A DNA stretch of 36,429 nucleotides. Origin: Pseudomonadota bacterium (GTDB taxonomy: Bacteria; Pseudomonadota; Alphaproteobacteria; Sphingomonadales; Sphingomonadaceae). Positions 23,143-31,221 of this stretch are shown here, in pieces. The DNA is taken from contig JAKOWQ010000183.1 of assembly GCA_029781465.1 (NCBI GenBank), forward strand, positions 1 to 36,429, given 5' to 3'. Both the position numbers and the translations under genes were made by a program. Every line of letters begins with the position of its first letter. Position 1 is the stretch's first letter. The notes under the pieces were generated by a model. It searched no databases. It was not told the DNA's origin and saw nothing but the letters and a program-made list of their open reading frames with translations.

Positions 23143-24246
23143 TCAATCGTCCTTGCCGCTGCGCCAGCCGTGCTCGCCGCGTTCGTGGATGATGTTGGCG
23201 CGGCCCACGATCAGATCGTCGACCATGCCGATCCGCTTCACGTCCTTGTCCTTGTAGGGCAGCGAGTGGAGCACATAGCGCATGGCGTTGAGCCGCGCGC
23301 GCTTCTTGTCGTCGCTCTTGACCACGGTCCAGGGGCTGTCGGCGGTGTCGGTGGCGAAGAACATCGCCTCCTTGGCGCGGGTATAGTCGTCCCACTTGTC
23401 GAGGCTGGCGAGATCGACCGGGGAAAGCTTCCACTGCTTGAGCGGGTGGACCTTGCGTTCCTTGAAGCGGCGGCGCTGCTCGGCCTGGCTGACCGAGAAC
23501 CAGAACTTGATCAGGTGGATGCCGCTGCGCACCAGATTGCGTTCGAACTCGGGCGCCTGACGCAGGAATTCCTTGTATTCCTCGTCGTTGCAGAAGCCCA
23601 TCACCCGTTCCACCCCGGCGCGGTTGTACCACGAACGGTCGAACAGCACGATCTCGCCCTTGGTCGGCAGGTGCTCGACATAGCGCTGGAAATACCATTG
23701 CCCGCGCTCGACCTCGCTGGGCTTTTCCAGCGCGACCACGCGCGCGCCGCGCGGGTTGAGGTGCTCCATCATCCGCTTGATCGTGCCGCCCTTGCCGGCC
23801 GCATCGCGCCCCTCGAACAGGATCACCACCCGCTGGCCGTTTTCCTTGGCCCATTGCTGAAGCTTGAGCAGCTCGGTCTGGAGGATGAATTTCTCGCGCT
23901 CGTAATCCTTGCGCAGCATCTTGTACTTGTAGGGATAGCCGCCCTTGCGCCAGTCCTCGGCCAGCTCGTCGCTGGTCCGGCGCGGCTTGCCGCCGGGCTT
24001 GGGCAGGCCAAGGTGATCGCGCATCCGCGCCGCATCGTCGGGCGAGGCGCCCTCGATGATCGCGGCTACCCCGTCGCTGGACGGACCACCGGTAGCATCG
24101 GCCACCGCGTCGAGCGCGGCTTCTTCGGCTTCCACGGCTGCTTCGGTGCGTTCCTCGGCCAGCGTCTCCTCAACGATCGGCGCCACGGCGGCGTCGTTGG
24201 CGGGGCGCGTGCTTGCGGCCCGCTTGCTGGGAGTACGATTGGTCAT
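23143..24246 (-). CDS. Polyphosphate kinase 2 family protein (copy 1)
   Basis: This 367-residue PPK2-family kinase has Walker A GRDAAGKGGT at residues 146-155, the Walker B/lid block LFDRSWYNRAGVERVMGF, and KFWFSVSQAEQRRRF with KQWKLSPVDLASLDKWDDY, all standard PPK2 signatures. It transfers phosphate between polyphosphate and a nucleoside diphosphate (usually regenerating GTP or ATP). The N-terminal 50 residues are Ala/Glu-rich and disordered-looking, longer than in copy 2. A closely related PPK2 gene is immediately upstream on the same strand, 208 bases away. Class I is suggested by the one-domain layout and the long N-terminus, but nucleotide preference cannot be read off. Confidence 0.93.
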   Translation of the reverse strand: MTNRTPSKRAASTRPANDAAVAPIVEETLAEERTEAAVEAEEAALDAVADATGGPSSDGVAAIIEGASPDDAARMRDHLGLPKPGGKPRRTSDELAEDWRKGGYPYKYKMLRKDYEREKFILQTELLKLQQWAKENGQRVVILFEGRDAAGKGGTIKRMMEHLNPRGARVVALEKPSEVERGQWYFQRYVEHLPTKGEIVLFDRSWYNRAGVERVMGFCNDEEYKEFLRQAPEFERNLVRSGIHLIKFWFSVSQAEQRRRFKERKVHPLKQWKLSPVDLASLDKWDDYTRAKEAMFFATDTADSPWTVVKSDDKKRARLNAMRYVLHSLPYKDKDVKRIGMVDDLIVGRANIIHERGEHGWRSGKDD

Positions 24247-24454
24247 GACCGCTGCCTTTCATCCATTGTCGCGGGAACACGCGCTGCGGCCTTGCCTATG
24301 GCACGCAAAGGTTCCCTTCCGGTTATCATCGTGACCGCGAAATGCCGGAATTTCCGACTCTTCGCGCTTGACAGGATGATCGCGCCGGGCAGGCGGTGGA
24401 GTCAAACGGATTGCTTGCAACGGCTGTTGCGCAGCGGGCAACCCGGCAGTGCGA

Positions 24455-25525
24455 TCAAGGCCGCGGGCGGGAACGGGGAATGCGCTCGCCGCGTTCGCGG
24501 ATCACATTGGCCCGGCCGACCAGCAGCCGGTCTACCGTGCCGACGATGGCTGCGTCCTTGCCGGCATAGTCGAAGGCGCTCAGCACAAAGCGCATCGCAT
24601 TGAGCCGGGCGCGCTTCTTGTCGTCGCTCTTGATCACGATCCAGGGGCAGTTCTCGGTATCGGTGGCGGAGAACATCGTTTCCTTGGCGCGGGTATAGTC
24701 ATCCCACTTGTCGAGGCTGGCGAGGTCGATCGGGGAGAGCTTCCACTGCTTGAGCGGATGGACCCGGCGCTCGGTGAAGCGGCGCAGCTGTTCCTCGCGG
24801 CTGACCGAGAACCAGAACTTGATCAGGTGGATGCCGCCGCGTGTCAGGTTGCTCTCGAATTCCGGGGCTTCGCGCAGGAAATCGCGGTATTCCTCCGGGC
24901 TGCAAAAGCCCATCACCTGTTCCACCCCGGCGCGGTTGTACCACGAACGGTCGAACAGCACGATCTCGCCGCGGGTTGGCAGATGCGCGGCATAGCGCTG
25001 GAAATACCACTGTCCGCGCTCGGTCTCGCTGGGCTTTTCCAGCGCCACCACCCGCGCGCCGCGCGGATTGAGGTGCTCCATGAAACGCTTGATCGTCCCG
25101 CCCTTGCCGGCCGCGTCGCGCCCTTCGAACAGGATCACCACCCGGTTGCCGGTTTCCTTGATCCAGGTCTGGAATTTGAGCAGCTCGGCCTGGAGCAGGA
25201 ACTTCTCGCGCTCGTAATCGTGGCGCAGCATCTTGTATTTGTAGGGATAGCCGCCGCGCTTCCAGCCCGGAGCCAGTTCGTCGCTGGTCTGGCGCAGCGG
25301 GATCGAGACGGGGGGCAGGCCGAGCGCTTCGCGCAGGCGGGCGGCGTCATCGGGGGCGGCACCTTCGATCAGCGCCTCGATTTCGGCCAGCGAGCCGCGG
25401 GCGATCAGCAATTCCACCGCCGCGCGCGCGGCTTGCTGCGCCGCGACCACGCGCTCCTCGGCGATGCTCCGGCTTATCGGGGCGAGGGGGCTGGCGCCCT
25501 CCGGATCGGATGACTCGTCGTTCAT
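24455..25525 (-). CDS. Polyphosphate kinase 2 family protein (copy 2)
   Basis: This 356-residue paralogue of the next gene on the same strand has Walker A GRDAAGKGGT at 135-144, LFDRSWYNRAGVEQVMGF, and the matching KQWKLSPIDLASLDKWDDY block. The two copies are nearly identical from about GGYPYKYKMLR onward but differ in their N-termini and last 30 residues, which suggests an old tandem duplication with diverging ends. The ATG at 25525 was preferred to an upstream TTG; no strong ribosome binding site is seen. Directly upstream lies a three-unit 17-bp tandem repeat and then nadB. Whether the copies prefer different nucleotides is unknown. Confidence 0.92.
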   Translation of the reverse strand: MNDESSDPEGASPLAPISRSIAEERVVAAQQAARAAVELLIARGSLAEIEALIEGAAPDDAARLREALGLPPVSIPLRQTSDELAPGWKRGGYPYKYKMLRHDYEREKFLLQAELLKFQTWIKETGNRVVILFEGRDAAGKGGTIKRFMEHLNPRGARVVALEKPSETERGQWYFQRYAAHLPTRGEIVLFDRSWYNRAGVEQVMGFCSPEEYRDFLREAPEFESNLTRGGIHLIKFWFSVSREEQLRRFTERRVHPLKQWKLSPIDLASLDKWDDYTRAKETMFSATDTENCPWIVIKSDDKKRARLNAMRFVLSAFDYAGKDAAIVGTVDRLLVGRANVIRERGERIPRSRPRP

Positions 25526-25591
25526 GGTCGCCGTGCGATCGCTGCGGGGCAATTGTTGCAGTTTGATGGCAGCCGGCGATCCGATTTCTTG

Positions 25592-25642
25592 CCCGATCGG
25601 GGCAGACTCCCGATCGGGACAGACTCCCGATCGGGCCAGACT
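25592..25642. repeat. Three tandem 17-bp units with a CCCGATCGGG palindrome
   Basis: The unit CCCGATCGGG-N-CAGACT occurs three times head to tail (25592-25608, 25609-25625, 25626-25642); only the base after the palindrome changes (G, A, C). Each unit holds a perfect 10-bp palindrome. The array starts at the nadB stop codon and lies 67 bases before the PPK2 copy 2 start, both on the minus strand. It could be a multi-site operator or an array of small hairpins in the mRNA. Confidence 0.85.
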
Positions 25643-27215
25643 AGGGCACCAGCACCGTATCGCGCGGCTGGTCGAGCATGCCGGGATAATCGAGGATGCA
25701 ATGCAGCCCTCGGCTCTCGTGCCGCTCGAGCGCGGAGCGGACGATCAGTTCGGCGCATTGCAGCAGGTTTCTGAGCTCGATCAGGTCGGTCGAGACGCGG
25801 AAGTGGCCGTAATAGTCCTCAACCTCGTCGGTCAGGAGCTTGATCCGGTGGGCCGCGCGTTCGAGCCGCTTGGTGGTGCGCACGATGCCGACATAGTTCC
25901 ACATGAAGCGGCGGATTTCGGTCCAGTTCTGCTTGATGACCACTTCCTCATCGCTGTCGGTCACGCGGCTTTCGTCCCAGGCGCGGACCGGGGGCGGGGC
26001 ATCGAAGCTGTCCCAACGGGCAAGGATGTCGGCCGCTGCCGCCTCGCCGAAAACGAAGCATTCGAGCAGGCTGTTGGAGGCAAGCCGGTTGGCGCCGTGC
26101 AGCCCGCTTTCGGTGCATTCACCCGCGGCATAGAGCCCAGGCAGGTCGGTGCGGCCCGCCAGGTCGATCACGATCCCGCCGCAGGTGTAGTGCTGGGCGG
26201 GAACCACCGGGATCGGCTCCCTGGTCATGTCGATGCCCAGCGAGATCAGCTTGTCGTAAATGTTGGGGAAGTGTTCGCGCACGAATTCCGGCGGCTGGTG
26301 GCTGATGTCGAGGTGGACGAAATCGAGCCCGTCGCGCTTGATCTCGCTGTCATTGGCCCGCGCGACGATATCGCGCGGGGCCAGCTCGGCGCGCTCGTCG
26401 TAGTCGGGCATATAGCGGTGCCCGGTTTTCGGGTTGATAAGGTGTCCGCCCTCGCCGCGCACCGCCTCGGTGATGAGGAAGTTCTTGACCTCGAGGTTGT
26501 AGAGGCAGGTCGGGTGGAACTGCATCATTTCCATGTTGCCCACCCGGCAGCCCGCGCGCCAGGCCATCGCGATCCCGTCGCCGGTGGCCCCGCGCGGCGC
26601 GGTGGAGAACTGATAGACTCGCCCCGCGCCGCCCGTTGCCAGCACCGTGGCCCGCGCGGTGTGCGCCTCGACCTTGCCGGTCGCTTCGTCGAGGGCATAG
26701 ACTCCCCAGACCCGGCCCGATCCCGAATAGCGCTCCTCGTGGCGGCCGGTAATCAGATCGATGCAGGCTCGCCCCGGCAGCAGGGTAATGTTGGGGTTGG
26801 CCTGGGCGGCTTTGAGCAGGGCTTCCTGCACCGCCCAGCCGGTGGCGTCGGCAACGTGGACGATCCGGCGGTGGCTGTGCCCGCCTTCGCGGGTGAGATG
26901 GAGATGCTCGCCTTCGGTATTGAAGGGGACACCGAGTTCGATCAGCCGGTCGATCGCATGGGGCGCACGCTCGATCACGAATTCGACCGTCTCGAGCCGG
27001 TTCAGTCCCGCCCCGGCGACCATCGTATCGCGGATATGATCCTCAAAGGTATCCCCGGCGTCGAGCACCGCGGCGATCCCGCCCTGGGCCCAGGCGGTCG
27101 ACCCGCCGGTCAGATCGCCCTTTGCAAGAACGAGGACCTTGAGCCGCTCGGCCAGCGCCAGCGCCGCGGTCAGCCCGGCCGCGCCGGAACCCACGACGAT
27201 GACGTCGTGGGTCAC
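25641..27215 (-). CDS. nadB: L-aspartate oxidase
   Basis: This 524-residue FAD enzyme oxidises L-aspartate to iminoaspartate, the first step of de novo NAD synthesis. It shows the FAD loop VVGSGAAGLTAAL (residues 7-19), GGSTAWAQGGIAAVL, the active-site region HPTCLYN...FLITEAVRGEGGHL, and the second FAD block GLYAAGECTESGLHGANRLASNSLLE. The length is normal for NadB. The start is a GTG whose first bases overlap the TGA of the preceding ABC ATPase gene (GTGA), so translation is coupled to it. nadA and nadC are not in the window. The last codons abut the 17-bp tandem repeat. Confidence 0.96.
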   Translation of the reverse strand: MTHDVIVVGSGAAGLTAALALAERLKVLVLAKGDLTGGSTAWAQGGIAAVLDAGDTFEDHIRDTMVAGAGLNRLETVEFVIERAPHAIDRLIELGVPFNTEGEHLHLTREGGHSHRRIVHVADATGWAVQEALLKAAQANPNITLLPGRACIDLITGRHEERYSGSGRVWGVYALDEATGKVEAHTARATVLATGGAGRVYQFSTAPRGATGDGIAMAWRAGCRVGNMEMMQFHPTCLYNLEVKNFLITEAVRGEGGHLINPKTGHRYMPDYDERAELAPRDIVARANDSEIKRDGLDFVHLDISHQPPEFVREHFPNIYDKLISLGIDMTREPIPVVPAQHYTCGGIVIDLAGRTDLPGLYAAGECTESGLHGANRLASNSLLECFVFGEAAAADILARWDSFDAPPPVRAWDESRVTDSDEEVVIKQNWTEIRRFMWNYVGIVRTTKRLERAAHRIKLLTDEVEDYYGHFRVSTDLIELRNLLQCAELIVRSALERHESRGLHCILDYPGMLDQPRDTVLVP

Positions 27216-28147
27216 GCCGCCGCCCGGCTGGTCAGGGCGACGAACACATCCTCCAGATCGGCCTCGCGGGTGGTAACGTCGACGATGGCGAAGCCCATGC
27301 CCTGGATCAGCGAAAGCACTTCGCCGGCATTGCTGCGGTCCTTGTCATAGGTGATCTCGATCACCTGATCGCCGGTCTTCTCGCACTTGTGGAAGGCCGG
27401 GTGCGAGGGGCATTCGCCAATCGGCTTGTCGAGCGTTACCACGACAACCTTTTCGCGCGCCATTTCAACCAGTTCGCGGGTTGGCTTGTTGGCGATCAGC
27501 TGGCCGTGGTTGATGATCGCGATACGGTCGCACAGCTGTTCGGCTTCTTCGAGGTAATGGGTGGTGAGCACCACGGTGACCCCGCCCGCGTTGAGCTCGC
27601 CCACCAGTTCCCACAGCTGGCGGCGCAGTTCGACATCGACCCCGGCGGTCGGTTCGTCGAGTACGATAACCGGGGGCATGTGGACCAGCGCCTTGGCGAT
27701 CAGCAGGCGGCGCTTCATCCCCCCCGAAAGGGTGCGGGCATAGGCATTGGCCTTGTCGGCCAGATGAACCTGGCCAAGCAGCTCGAGGCTGCGCCGCGCG
27801 GCCTTGGGCACGCCGTAGAGCCCGGCCTGGTTTTCCAGCACCTCGAAAGGGGTGAAGAAGGGATCGAATACCACTTCCTGCGGCACGATCCCGATCGCGC
27901 GCTTGGCGTTGCGGCTGTCGGCATCGATATCGAAGCCCCAGATTTCCGCGCTGCCGCTGGTTTTCATCACCAGCCCGGCAAGGATGTTGATCAGCGTGGA
28001 TTTGCCCGCGCCGTTGGGGCCGAGCAGCCCGAAGATCTGCCCTTGCGGCACGTCGAAACTCACTCCATCGAGCGCCAGCTTGGCCGGGGCGTTGCCGGCC
28101 GGGGCATAGCGCTTGACGAGATCCTTGATGCTGATTGCGGGAGGCAT
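27212..28147 (-). CDS. ABC transporter ATP-binding protein (ABC-2 type)
   Basis: This 311-residue ATPase has Walker A GPNGAGKST at residues 43-51, a Q-loop at VPQEVVFDPFFTPFE, signature LSGGMKRRLLIAKAL, Walker B VIVLDEPTAGVD and the switch His in LTTHYLEEAEQL. The C-terminal 70 residues form the small DUF4162-like domain of ABC-2 exporters (YadG/NodI/CcmA-like). The start at 28147 (MPPAISIKDL) has AGGG seven bases upstream; in-frame ATGs at 28153 and 28162 are alternatives. No membrane partner is adjacent, so the permease must be elsewhere. The 3' end overlaps nadB by four bases. The substrate is unknown. Confidence 0.9.
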   Translation of the reverse strand: MPPAISIKDLVKRYAPAGNAPAKLALDGVSFDVPQGQIFGLLGPNGAGKSTLINILAGLVMKTSGSAEIWGFDIDADSRNAKRAIGIVPQEVVFDPFFTPFEVLENQAGLYGVPKAARRSLELLGQVHLADKANAYARTLSGGMKRRLLIAKALVHMPPVIVLDEPTAGVDVELRRQLWELVGELNAGGVTVVLTTHYLEEAEQLCDRIAIINHGQLIANKPTRELVEMAREKVVVVTLDKPIGECPSHPAFHKCEKTGDQVIEITYDKDRSNAGEVLSLIQGMGFAIVDVTTREADLEDVFVALTSRAAA

Positions 28148-28294
28148 GTCCATGCCCTGCATTTGGGACAGGAAAGTGCCCGCGTAAAGCCCCAAGCAAG
28201 GGCGGAAAACGGGGATGGCGAACGATGATCCCTACCGCGCCGTTAACCATACCCCTGCAAGGTGCCTTCACCGCGCCGCGCTAGACCGGCCGGC

Positions 28295-28918
28295 ATGACC
28301 TGGGGGGTCTTCTGGCGCAGCACCGTGCTGCAACCGCTGAAACGCGCAGTTTGCGCGGGGGCGGCTTGCGCTCTGGTCACCGGATTCGCCACCCCCGCCA
28401 ACGCCGGTGAAGTCACCACCGCGACCGGATCGAGCCGGGCGACAATCGTGGCGCCGCTGACGCTGGTGAAGATCCAGGATCTCGATTTCGGGCGGATCGT
28501 CGCACGGCCCACCGCCGGAACGGTCACGGTCGATCAGATCACCGGGGCCTGTACGGTAACCGGCGCGATTCTCGAGGTCGGCACCTGCCACTATGCCAGC
28601 TTTGCCGGGATGGCCGGAGGGCGCAACATGAACGCCCGCATCTCGCTTGACAGCGTGGTCAACCTGACCGGTCCGGGCCAGACCATGGTACTCGACAACG
28701 TCAAGCTGGGGACCAATTCGACGATCAGCTTCGCCGGTAACACCAATGCCAATGGCCAGGGCGTGGGACTGACCCAGGGCAACGGCAACCAGCGCTACAC
28801 CATCGCCACATCGAGCGGCATCTTTGTGCTCAATGTTGGCGGCAGACTCAATGTCAACGCCAATCAGGCGGGGGGCACCTACACGGGATCGCTGACCGTT
28901 ACCGTGCAGTACCAGTAG
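28295..28918 (+). CDS. Secreted DUF4402-type protein
   Basis: This 207-residue protein has a signal peptide: a basic region LKRAV, a hydrophobic core CAGAACALVTG and a probable cleavage after A37 (ATPANA-GEV). The mature part is beta-rich, with KIQDLDFGRIV, TVDQITGACTVTGAILEVGTCHYASF (two cysteines), and a closing TYTGSLTVTVQYQ, which fits the DUF4402 family of periplasmic or surface, pilin-subunit-like proteins. It is monocistronic by appearance. The ribosome binding site is weak, and a start 11 codons earlier is possible. Role in adhesion is a family-level guess. Confidence 0.85.
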   Translation: MTWGVFWRSTVLQPLKRAVCAGAACALVTGFATPANAGEVTTATGSSRATIVAPLTLVKIQDLDFGRIVARPTAGTVTVDQITGACTVTGAILEVGTCHYASFAGMAGGRNMNARISLDSVVNLTGPGQTMVLDNVKLGTNSTISFAGNTNANGQGVGLTQGNGNQRYTIATSSGIFVLNVGGRLNVNANQAGGTYTGSLTVTVQYQ

Positions 28919-28957
28919 ATATGGAAATCGCGCCGCCGCCCTGCTAAGGCCCGCGCC

Positions 28958-29155
28958 ATGAGCACCCCGCACGAAACCGCAATCGTCACCACCACCCGCG
29001 TTTGCTGCGATGGCGCCACCGGCATCCCCGGCGGCGCCGCGCTCGGTCATCCGCGCGTGTGGCTGGAAATCGACGAAAGCGGCGAGGCCGAATGCGGCTA
29101 TTGCGGCAAGCGCTTCGTGCTCAAGGGCGGCTCGGCGGACAAGGCCGCGGCCTGA
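28958..29155 (+). CDS. CHCC zinc-finger domain protein
   Basis: This 65-residue protein has candidate zinc ligands C16/C17, H31, C46 and C49 (VCCDG...LGHPRVWLEID...ECGYCGKRF). This is the zf-CHCC domain shared with the mitochondrial complex I subunit NDUFS6, common as a small stand-alone protein in alphaproteobacteria. It probably binds zinc and acts in the cytoplasm; a link to respiratory complex I assembly is inferred from the eukaryotic relative only. It starts 39 bases after the DUF4402 gene and ends 37 bases before tldD on the same strand. Confidence 0.9.
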   Translation: MSTPHETAIVTTTRVCCDGATGIPGGAALGHPRVWLEIDESGEAECGYCGKRFVLKGGSADKAAA

Positions 29156-29192
29156 CACTGGCGCTCCGGCGCCAAGGCCCTATATCGGGGCG

Positions 29193-30626
29193 ATGACCAG
29201 TCCCGATCCGCGTTCGCTGCTCTATCGTCAGCTCGATCCCGCCCGTGCCCAGGCGCTGACCGCCGAGGCGCTGGCGCGGTGCGACGATGGCGAGCTGTTC
29301 CTCCAGTTCATCGCCTCGGAAACCTTCGTCTTCGATGACGGGCGGCTCAAGACCGCGGACTATTCGCGCGATTCCGGCTTCGGCTTGCGCGGGCTTTCGG
29401 GCGAGATGACCGGCTTTGCCCATGCCAACGAGATCAGTGAGAGCGCGATCCGCCGTGCGGGCGAAACGCTGCAACTGCTCGATCCGGCCAGGGGCCAGCC
29501 CGCGCCTCCCCCGCGCCAGAGCAACCGCCATCTCTATACCGATCTGTCGCCGCTCGATGCGCTGCCCTTTGCGGACAAGGTCCGCCTGCTCGAAACCATC
29601 GACGCAGCGGCGCGGGCGCGCGATCCGCGCGTGGCGCAAGTCAGCGCCAGTCTGGCGGCGAGCTGGTCGGTGGTGGAGATCGTGCGCGCCGACGGGTTCG
29701 TCGCCCACGATGTGCGCCCGCAGGTGCGGCTCAACGTCAGCATCGTGGCCGAGGCCAACGGCCGGCGCGAAACCGGCAGTTTCGGGATCGGCGGTCGGCG
29801 GCTCTACGACGATCTGTTCGCGCCGGAAACCTGGAACCGCGCGATCGACCAGGCGCTGGCCCAGGCATTGACCAATCTCGAAAGCGTCGCCGCTCCTGCC
29901 GGTGAGATGACCGTGCTGCTTGGCCCCGGCTGGCCCGGGGTGCTGCTGCACGAGGCGGTCGGTCACGGGCTTGAGGGCGATTTCAACCGCAAGGGGACCT
30001 CGGCTTTTTCGGGCCGGATCGGCGAGCGCGTCGGCGCACCGGGCGTGACGGTGATCGACGATGGCTCGCTTGTCTCGCCGCTGGGCGGGGGGCGGCGCGG
30101 CTCGCTTTCGATCGACGATGAAGGCACACCCACAGGGGAAACCGTGCTGATCGAGGACGGGATCCTGAAAGGCTACATGCAGGACCGGCTCAACGCCCGG
30201 CTGATGGGAGTAGCCCCCACCGGTAACGGGCGGCGCGAGAGCTATGCCCATGCGCCGCTGCCACGGATGACCAACACCTTCATGCGCGGCGGCAACGACG
30301 ATCCGGCGGAGCTGCTGGGACGCGTGAAGAACGGGATCTTCGCCAAGAGCTTTGGCGGCGGGCAGGTCGATATCGTTTCGGGCAAGTTCGTCTTTTCCTG
30401 TACCGAGGCCTACCGGATCGAAAACGGAAAGCTGGGCGCGCCGATCAAGGGAGCGACGCTGATCGGCGACGGCCCCAGCGTGCTGACCCGGGTAACCGGG
30501 ATCGGCAACGACATGGCGCTCGACGAAGGGATTGGCGTTTGCGGCAAGGGCGGGCAGAGCGTTCCCGCCGGGGTCGGCCAGCCCACCCTGCTGGTCGAGG
30601 GGCTGACCGTGGGCGGAACGGGCTGA
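29193..30626 (+). CDS. tldD: TldD metalloprotease
   Basis: This 477-residue peptidase of the TldD/PmbA family has the zinc motif H253-E254-A-V-G-H258 (LLHEAVGHGLEGD) and the family blocks GFGLRGLSGEMTGFAH near the N-terminus, and RRESYAHAPLPRMTNTFM and GGQVDIVSGKFVFSCTEAY in the C-terminal part. With TldE it degrades unfolded peptides and processes modified-peptide precursors (microcin B17, antitoxin CcdA in E. coli). The start at 29193 (MTSPDPRSLLY) is the normal N-terminus; the frame is open further upstream over the zinc-finger gene. TldE is not in the window. Length and motifs are intact. Confidence 0.95.
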   Translation: MTSPDPRSLLYRQLDPARAQALTAEALARCDDGELFLQFIASETFVFDDGRLKTADYSRDSGFGLRGLSGEMTGFAHANEISESAIRRAGETLQLLDPARGQPAPPPRQSNRHLYTDLSPLDALPFADKVRLLETIDAAARARDPRVAQVSASLAASWSVVEIVRADGFVAHDVRPQVRLNVSIVAEANGRRETGSFGIGGRRLYDDLFAPETWNRAIDQALAQALTNLESVAAPAGEMTVLLGPGWPGVLLHEAVGHGLEGDFNRKGTSAFSGRIGERVGAPGVTVIDDGSLVSPLGGGRRGSLSIDDEGTPTGETVLIEDGILKGYMQDRLNARLMGVAPTGNGRRESYAHAPLPRMTNTFMRGGNDDPAELLGRVKNGIFAKSFGGGQVDIVSGKFVFSCTEAYRIENGKLGAPIKGATLIGDGPSVLTRVTGIGNDMALDEGIGVCGKGGQSVPAGVGQPTLLVEGLTVGGTG

Positions 30627-30685
30627 TCCGTCAGCCGCCGTTCAGGTAGGTGTGATAGCATCTCATCCATCCAAGGAGATCCGAC

Positions 30686-31087
30686 ATGCGCAAGCTTGCA
30701 ACCGCCCTCACCGCCGCCGCGATGCTGCTGGGTGGCACCGCGCTGGAAGCCAAACCCAAGCTCACTCCCGAACAGCGACTGGAGAAATTGCTTGAGGGGC
30801 GCGAGGCCGGCAAGCCGGTGCACTGCCTGCCGATGTGGCAGACCAGCGAGATGGAGATCATCGATCACGTCGCGATTGTCTATGGCCGCGGCGAAACGAT
30901 CTGGGTCAACCGTCCCAAGGATCCCAAATACCTCGATTCCGACGATATCCTGGTGACCCGCACCTATGGCACCGAGCTGTGCGATCTCGATATCGTGCAC
31001 ACGATCGATCGCTCCTCGCACTTCACCACCGGCTTCATCAGCCTGGGCGAATTTGTCCCCTACAAGCGGGTCAAGCCCGCCGAATAG
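30686..31087 (+). CDS. Small secreted hypothetical protein
   Basis: This 133-residue protein has a signal peptide (KLATALTAAAMLLGGTALEA, cleavage near residue 22) and a perfect AAGGAG seven bases before the ATG. The mature part is mixed alpha/beta with two cysteines (HCLPMW and ELCDLD) that could form a disulfide in the periplasm, and the segment IDHVAIVYGRGETIWVNRPKDP. I recognise it only as a type of short periplasmic protein common in sphingomonads; no function is known. It follows tldD by 59 bases and ends at a strong terminator. Confidence 0.8.
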   Translation: MRKLATALTAAAMLLGGTALEAKPKLTPEQRLEKLLEGREAGKPVHCLPMWQTSEMEIIDHVAIVYGRGETIWVNRPKDPKYLDSDDILVTRTYGTELCDLDIVHTIDRSSHFTTGFISLGEFVPYKRVKPAE

Positions 31088-31113
31088 GGCACTCCATACC
31101 GATTGACAGCGAG

Positions 31114-31146
31114 CGCCGCCCGGAGCGATCCGGGCGGTGTTTTTTT
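31114..31146 (+). terminator. Rho-independent terminator
   Basis: A 10-bp stem (31114-31123 with 31130-31139; one G-T pair) with a six-base loop AGCGAT is followed by seven T residues (31140-31146). It is the best intrinsic terminator in the window. It ends the tldD-side unit just before the P450 promoter. Confidence 0.9.
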
Positions 31147-31152
31147 GGTGGC

Positions 31153-31190
31153 TTGACTCCGTCCGGCAAACAATTAGGGTCCGTACCCTA
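31153..31190 (+). promoter_or_regulatory. Promoter with overlapping operator for the P450-tetR operon
   Basis: TTGACT (31153-31158) and TAGGGT (31175-31180) with a 16-base spacer form a plausible sigma-70 promoter. The -10 is the left arm of a palindrome, TAGGGT-CCGT-ACCCTA (31175-31190). A repressor bound there would block the promoter; the TetR encoded by the second gene of the operon is the natural candidate. The symmetry is seen; the binding is inferred. Confidence 0.6.
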
Positions 31191-31221
31191 GAACGGCCAT
31201 GCAAGGCCGGGGGAGAGGACC

